A stretch of 64,000 nucleotides of DNA from JAGVJT01 sp964471225. GTDB taxonomy: Bacteria > Pseudomonadota > Gammaproteobacteria > Legionellales > Legionellaceae. The notes beneath the pieces were generated by a model that was given only the letters and a program-made list of their open reading frames with translations, searched no databases and had not been told where the DNA came from. The stretch is taken from NCBI GenBank assembly GCA_964471225.1, contig CAYYEZ010000035.1:40640-104639 (forward strand), in the 5' to 3' direction. Positions within the stretch are counted from its first letter, which is position 1. Each line of letters opens with the position of its first letter. Of this stretch, positions 61,079-64,000 are shown one piece after another. The translations under genes were made by a program, and so were the position numbers.

Positions 61079-63523
61079 ATGAATATCAATGATCTTGTCG
61101 AGCAGTCTCGTATTTTTTGTGATGAATTAGTTGCATTATCAAGAGATATTGATGATATGGACAAAGCTGATTTTGTTTCATATGGCGCTCGTACAAAAAG
61201 TCTACTCACAACATTATCCGAGCATAAAAAGAATTTAATTGTTTATTGCCAAACTTACAAGCTCGAGACTGATCCCTATCTTGTTTCATTACTTGATCTC
61301 ATGATGGGTTTTCTCAACACGACAATACATTTATTTGAAAAAAAACCAACGAAATCTTTAATCACAGCGATTCAAGGTGAAATAGGTATGGTTGACGTTT
61401 GTATTAACGACGAAGATTATTCGGTTGCGTTGAATGAATGGCGAGAGAAGATTATTTTTGAAAATCGTCTCAGTAAATATACGAAAAAATTAGAAAAAGA
61501 GGCTAATCCACTTTCAGCATTGGTTGGAGAAAAAATTAGCCCAAGCAAGACATATTTACGTCCTTCGATAATGAAAGATCCACTGCTACAAGATACGCAA
61601 ACCTATTATCGTAGCGAAAAACATCCTTGGGCTAAAAAATTAAAAGAAAGAAATCATGTGATGTATCCTAATCATGACTTAAAATATGGTGCACGCGCTC
61701 ATATTGGTAGTTATGGTAATTTGATGCAAATGATGGGTGATAAGCAACCCATCAATAAAGCGGCCAAATTAACGACAACAAAAGGCTCCGGATTACTTTA
61801 TAACGCTGTTTTAGATTATAAAAATCATATTTGCCAATATGTTGTTGATCAAATAAAAAAAGCGAAACCTCAAGGGTTAACGACGATTAAAGTTGGATTT
61901 TTTAACCAATATCCTTGTTTAATGGTTTATCTGAAACCCAGCACTGTCATGCGTCACGCAGAATTACGCTTACCTAGCGAGGCTGCATTTGAAGCATGGG
62001 TCGAGCTTTTAATGGGGTATTTGATTGCGAGTATCAACCATACATCGATTGAAGAAAATGGATTAAATATCGAATTAGAGCGACGTTCAAGTTTGGGATA
62101 TTTGACGCCAACAATTTCACCAACAGGTAGAAGTATGCGTATTAATTTGGGTGTTGTACCGAGATATTATGCTGATTTATTGGTAAATTGCCTGATTGAT
62201 TTTGATACATTGCTCAAAGAAAAAATCCTCAATAAACAAAAGCTGCCGCCGCTTTTTGAGGGTGTTTTTTATAACTCAACTGAACATCAAGACTATTTAG
62301 GTACTAAGCGCGCCATCAAAGGATTAACCAATTTATTTGAAATCCTTTGGGCCCCTGCCGATGCGTCGGGACGCACAACGCTACAAAATATTGCACGAAC
62401 GCCTTATGCACTTGATGGTGTCACTGCTGTAATTTTCAATGCACTTCACAACAATGATGCTACCCATGAGGCTTTGAATCAAGGGATTTCTTGGGCGATT
62501 AAGCAATTAAGGATTGAAAAGCATGGGAAAAAAAACACACTATCGTTTAAACAACAGAGTACACCCATTACTTATCGTCGTCATCGCAAGTTAGAAAGCT
62601 ATGTTTTAGAGCATGACACCTTGTTTTGGAATACGATAAACACCATTCTCTCCCCTTTTAAACAAACAAATAACGCCACACTGCATGAGGCTATAGAGGG
62701 AGTCGAGTATTGTTATCAACATAAAGAAATGAATCATTTATATTATTTTCTCGAGCAGTGCTGCGAATTAACGCTTGTTTCCTCAATCGAACAGGGTAAA
62801 AAAAGTGTGATTGGTGACGGGTATGGGAGTGACTCTGAAACAGAAGCATCGATTGAAGATCAACGTATATATGCAAAAAAAGTCATTGTGCACAATGGGA
62901 TGCGAGCGATTTGGTGTGCAATTATCGCAACGACACATTATTTAAAAGATCAAAATATTTCATGTAATCTTTGTTTAGATAGCTCCTATTATGAAGCACC
63001 ATTAGGTGTGAAATTGATTACCCACTTACATGAATTGACAACGATTAATGTCGTAGAGAATGCATCGTCTGCAAATACACTATTATTTGATTTGAATGCT
63101 TGCATTACAAACGGAAACGCTAATCGAGATTATACGGCTGATAATAAAAAGATATTAATTTTAGATGCGACAAGTGCACTTACTGATACAGTCAAGGCAC
63201 ACGTTCAGCGATTTGCGTGCTCTAGAGCATCTATTTTATTTGTTGTTGAAAGTGGATTAAAGCACCAGCAAATTTTTTCTGATAAAAATCAATATGGAAC
63301 CATTCGAATCTTTACGAAAAGTAAAGCATTAACAGAAAGGATATACTCAAAAATTAAGATGATCGATCCGCCCATCCTTTCAGGAACGTCACACGCTCAT
63401 CGTCGCCAAATGAAGGCTTTAGGCGCTGTCCCCGTGACATCATTGTTTTTTGAACATAAGTTACCTGTTGAAGATACAGCAGCAGCGTTAGATACTGATC
63501 TAGCGCGCTCGCTGATCATATAA
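61079..63523 (+). CDS. Orphan 814-residue protein, effector-like
   Basis: Not recognised with confidence. The N-terminal 170 residues are helical and charged; the middle (about 220-560) is mixed. The C-terminal part (about 600-790) alternates strands and helices: LDSSYYEAPLGVKLITHL, NTLLFDLNACI, KKILILDATSAL, ILFVVESGLKHQQIF and NQYGTIRIFTK. This strand order, with an Asp-containing strand before a Ser-Gly-Leu-Lys, is reminiscent of fold-type I PLP enzymes, where that Lys would bind the cofactor; this is a weak pattern match. No signal peptide. The start at ATG 61079 lacks a clear ribosome site. It lies 86 bp after the RiPP-like gene, with its own promoter. Confidence 0.65.
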   Translation: MNINDLVEQSRIFCDELVALSRDIDDMDKADFVSYGARTKSLLTTLSEHKKNLIVYCQTYKLETDPYLVSLLDLMMGFLNTTIHLFEKKPTKSLITAIQGEIGMVDVCINDEDYSVALNEWREKIIFENRLSKYTKKLEKEANPLSALVGEKISPSKTYLRPSIMKDPLLQDTQTYYRSEKHPWAKKLKERNHVMYPNHDLKYGARAHIGSYGNLMQMMGDKQPINKAAKLTTTKGSGLLYNAVLDYKNHICQYVVDQIKKAKPQGLTTIKVGFFNQYPCLMVYLKPSTVMRHAELRLPSEAAFEAWVELLMGYLIASINHTSIEENGLNIELERRSSLGYLTPTISPTGRSMRINLGVVPRYYADLLVNCLIDFDTLLKEKILNKQKLPPLFEGVFYNSTEHQDYLGTKRAIKGLTNLFEILWAPADASGRTTLQNIARTPYALDGVTAVIFNALHNNDATHEALNQGISWAIKQLRIEKHGKKNTLSFKQQSTPITYRRHRKLESYVLEHDTLFWNTINTILSPFKQTNNATLHEAIEGVEYCYQHKEMNHLYYFLEQCCELTLVSSIEQGKKSVIGDGYGSDSETEASIEDQRIYAKKVIVHNGMRAIWCAIIATTHYLKDQNISCNLCLDSSYYEAPLGVKLITHLHELTTINVVENASSANTLLFDLNACITNGNANRDYTADNKKILILDATSALTDTVKAHVQRFACSRASILFVVESGLKHQQIFSDKNQYGTIRIFTKSKALTERIYSKIKMIDPPILSGTSHAHRRQMKALGAVPVTSLFFEHKLPVEDTAAALDTDLARSLII

Positions 63524-63628
63524 TGGGTTTTATTTAGAGCAATCGAAACTGTTTCCTATTGTTAGAGTTGGATTCTTTGTTTAAATAATTATCTTTGTGT
63601 TAAAATATGATTTTTTTTGGAGTAAAAA

Positions 63629-64000
63629 ATGAATTCTAATCGAAATGATGTGTTAAAAAGACTAGAGCGTTTTAATCATCGTATCTCCACATCTGCAACA
63701 TTCACTATATTTTCGAAGCCAGAAGATTTAAATCCTGAGCTAGAAACGAAGCTATCTGGGATAACTAATCTTTCAGATTTCAGTCATGTAGAGGAGTTAG
63801 TCCAAGAGTTTAATGACAGTTTTACTCCTTGTAGAATTGAATATTCATTAGAAGATACAACAACCGAGCCGGGAGAGTCTAACACAACCGGGTATAGCCA
63901 AGCTGAAGCAATGGGTAAATTGGCAGATGAATTTAATATGTCTGAAGAATTTGACGCAGCATGTATAGCTGTCGACGAAACAGGTAATCAAGAGCATCTT
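63629..64000 (+). CDS. Unidentified protein, N-terminal part (runs off the window)
   Basis: An open frame of 124 codons starting at ATG 63629, with GGAG 6 nt upstream, and still open at the window end. It begins MNSNRNDVLKRLERFNHRIS and is acidic and hydrophilic (SDFSHVEELVQEFNDSF, MGKLADEFNMSEEFDAA). No signal peptide and no recognised domain. It follows the 814-residue orphan by 105 bp on the same strand and may be another accessory or effector-like gene. Confidence 0.65.
   Translation, partial: MNSNRNDVLKRLERFNHRISTSATFTIFSKPEDLNPELETKLSGITNLSDFSHVEELVQEFNDSFTPCRIEYSLEDTTTEPGESNTTGYSQAEAMGKLADEFNMSEEFDAACIAVDETGNQEHL

Noticed and set aside
1..64000. CRISPR arrays, tRNA or rRNA genes
   Set aside because: No regularly spaced direct repeats, cloverleaf with a conserved T-loop, or rRNA core sequence was seen on either strand by reading; a tRNAscan or Rfam search could overturn this.

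Overview
The window looks like chromosome from a low-GC gammaproteobacterium. It is probably an intracellular member of the Legionellales (Legionella, Coxiella or Berkiella relatives). This is inferred from the housekeeping proteins, a CsrA paralog, ankyrin-repeat proteins and several large orphan proteins of the kind seen as type IV effectors. No type IV secretion gene lies in the window, so 'effector-like' is an inference throughout.

Layout. 1-11.6 kb (+ strand mostly): end of dusA, secA-mutT-ldcA-DUF2147-dnaB, a minus-strand DUF4142 lipoprotein, alr, a glycine-zipper lipoprotein, and etfBA-ald. 11.6-18.6 kb: tandem hairpins, an orphan 413-residue protein, a stand-alone lasso-peptide B2-type protease, trhO, a type IV pilin and an NfrA/NfrB-like envelope glycan pair whose glycosyltransferase ends in a probable c-di-GMP-binding MshEN domain. 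18.6-24.8 kb: ruvB, tolQRAB, an S1/P1 nuclease in the slot usually held by pal, and on the other strand a PAP2 membrane protein overlapping an unusual csrA paralog. 24.9-38.5 kb (- strand): a 1018-residue repeat protein, the tightly packed acnA-mfd-etfqo run, and an 830-residue orphan. 38.6-46 kb: a probable permuted papain-like membrane protein, a secreted DUF1566-like protein, parE, a YafS-like methyltransferase, ribB under an FMN riboswitch, and an orphan. 46-54 kb: nrdAB with two NrdR boxes, a NAGPA-type protein, pmbA, a small secreted protein, def and nudC.

54-64 kb is accessory DNA and holds the most unusual material. A 3.0-kb Tn3-type element has 41-bp inverted repeats (40/41 identical). 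It carries a shortened paralog of the 830-residue orphan next to a transposase reduced to its catalytic end. About 900 bp further on, a 960-bp element with a different pair of Tn3-type inverted repeats and a perfect 5-bp target duplication contains an ankyrin-repeat gene and no transposase. A tyrosine recombinase, a frameshifted secreted-protein gene, a small lasso-leader-like peptide gene, an 814-residue orphan and a truncated gene follow.

How the genes fit together. etfBA (here) and ETF:ubiquinone oxidoreductase (18 kb away) form one electron route to quinone, and alr and ald share alanine. Tol proteins and several lipoproteins serve the envelope. The orphan and ankyrin genes look like a host-interaction repertoire, part of which appears to have been moved by Tn3-type ends. 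No tRNA, rRNA or CRISPR array was seen.
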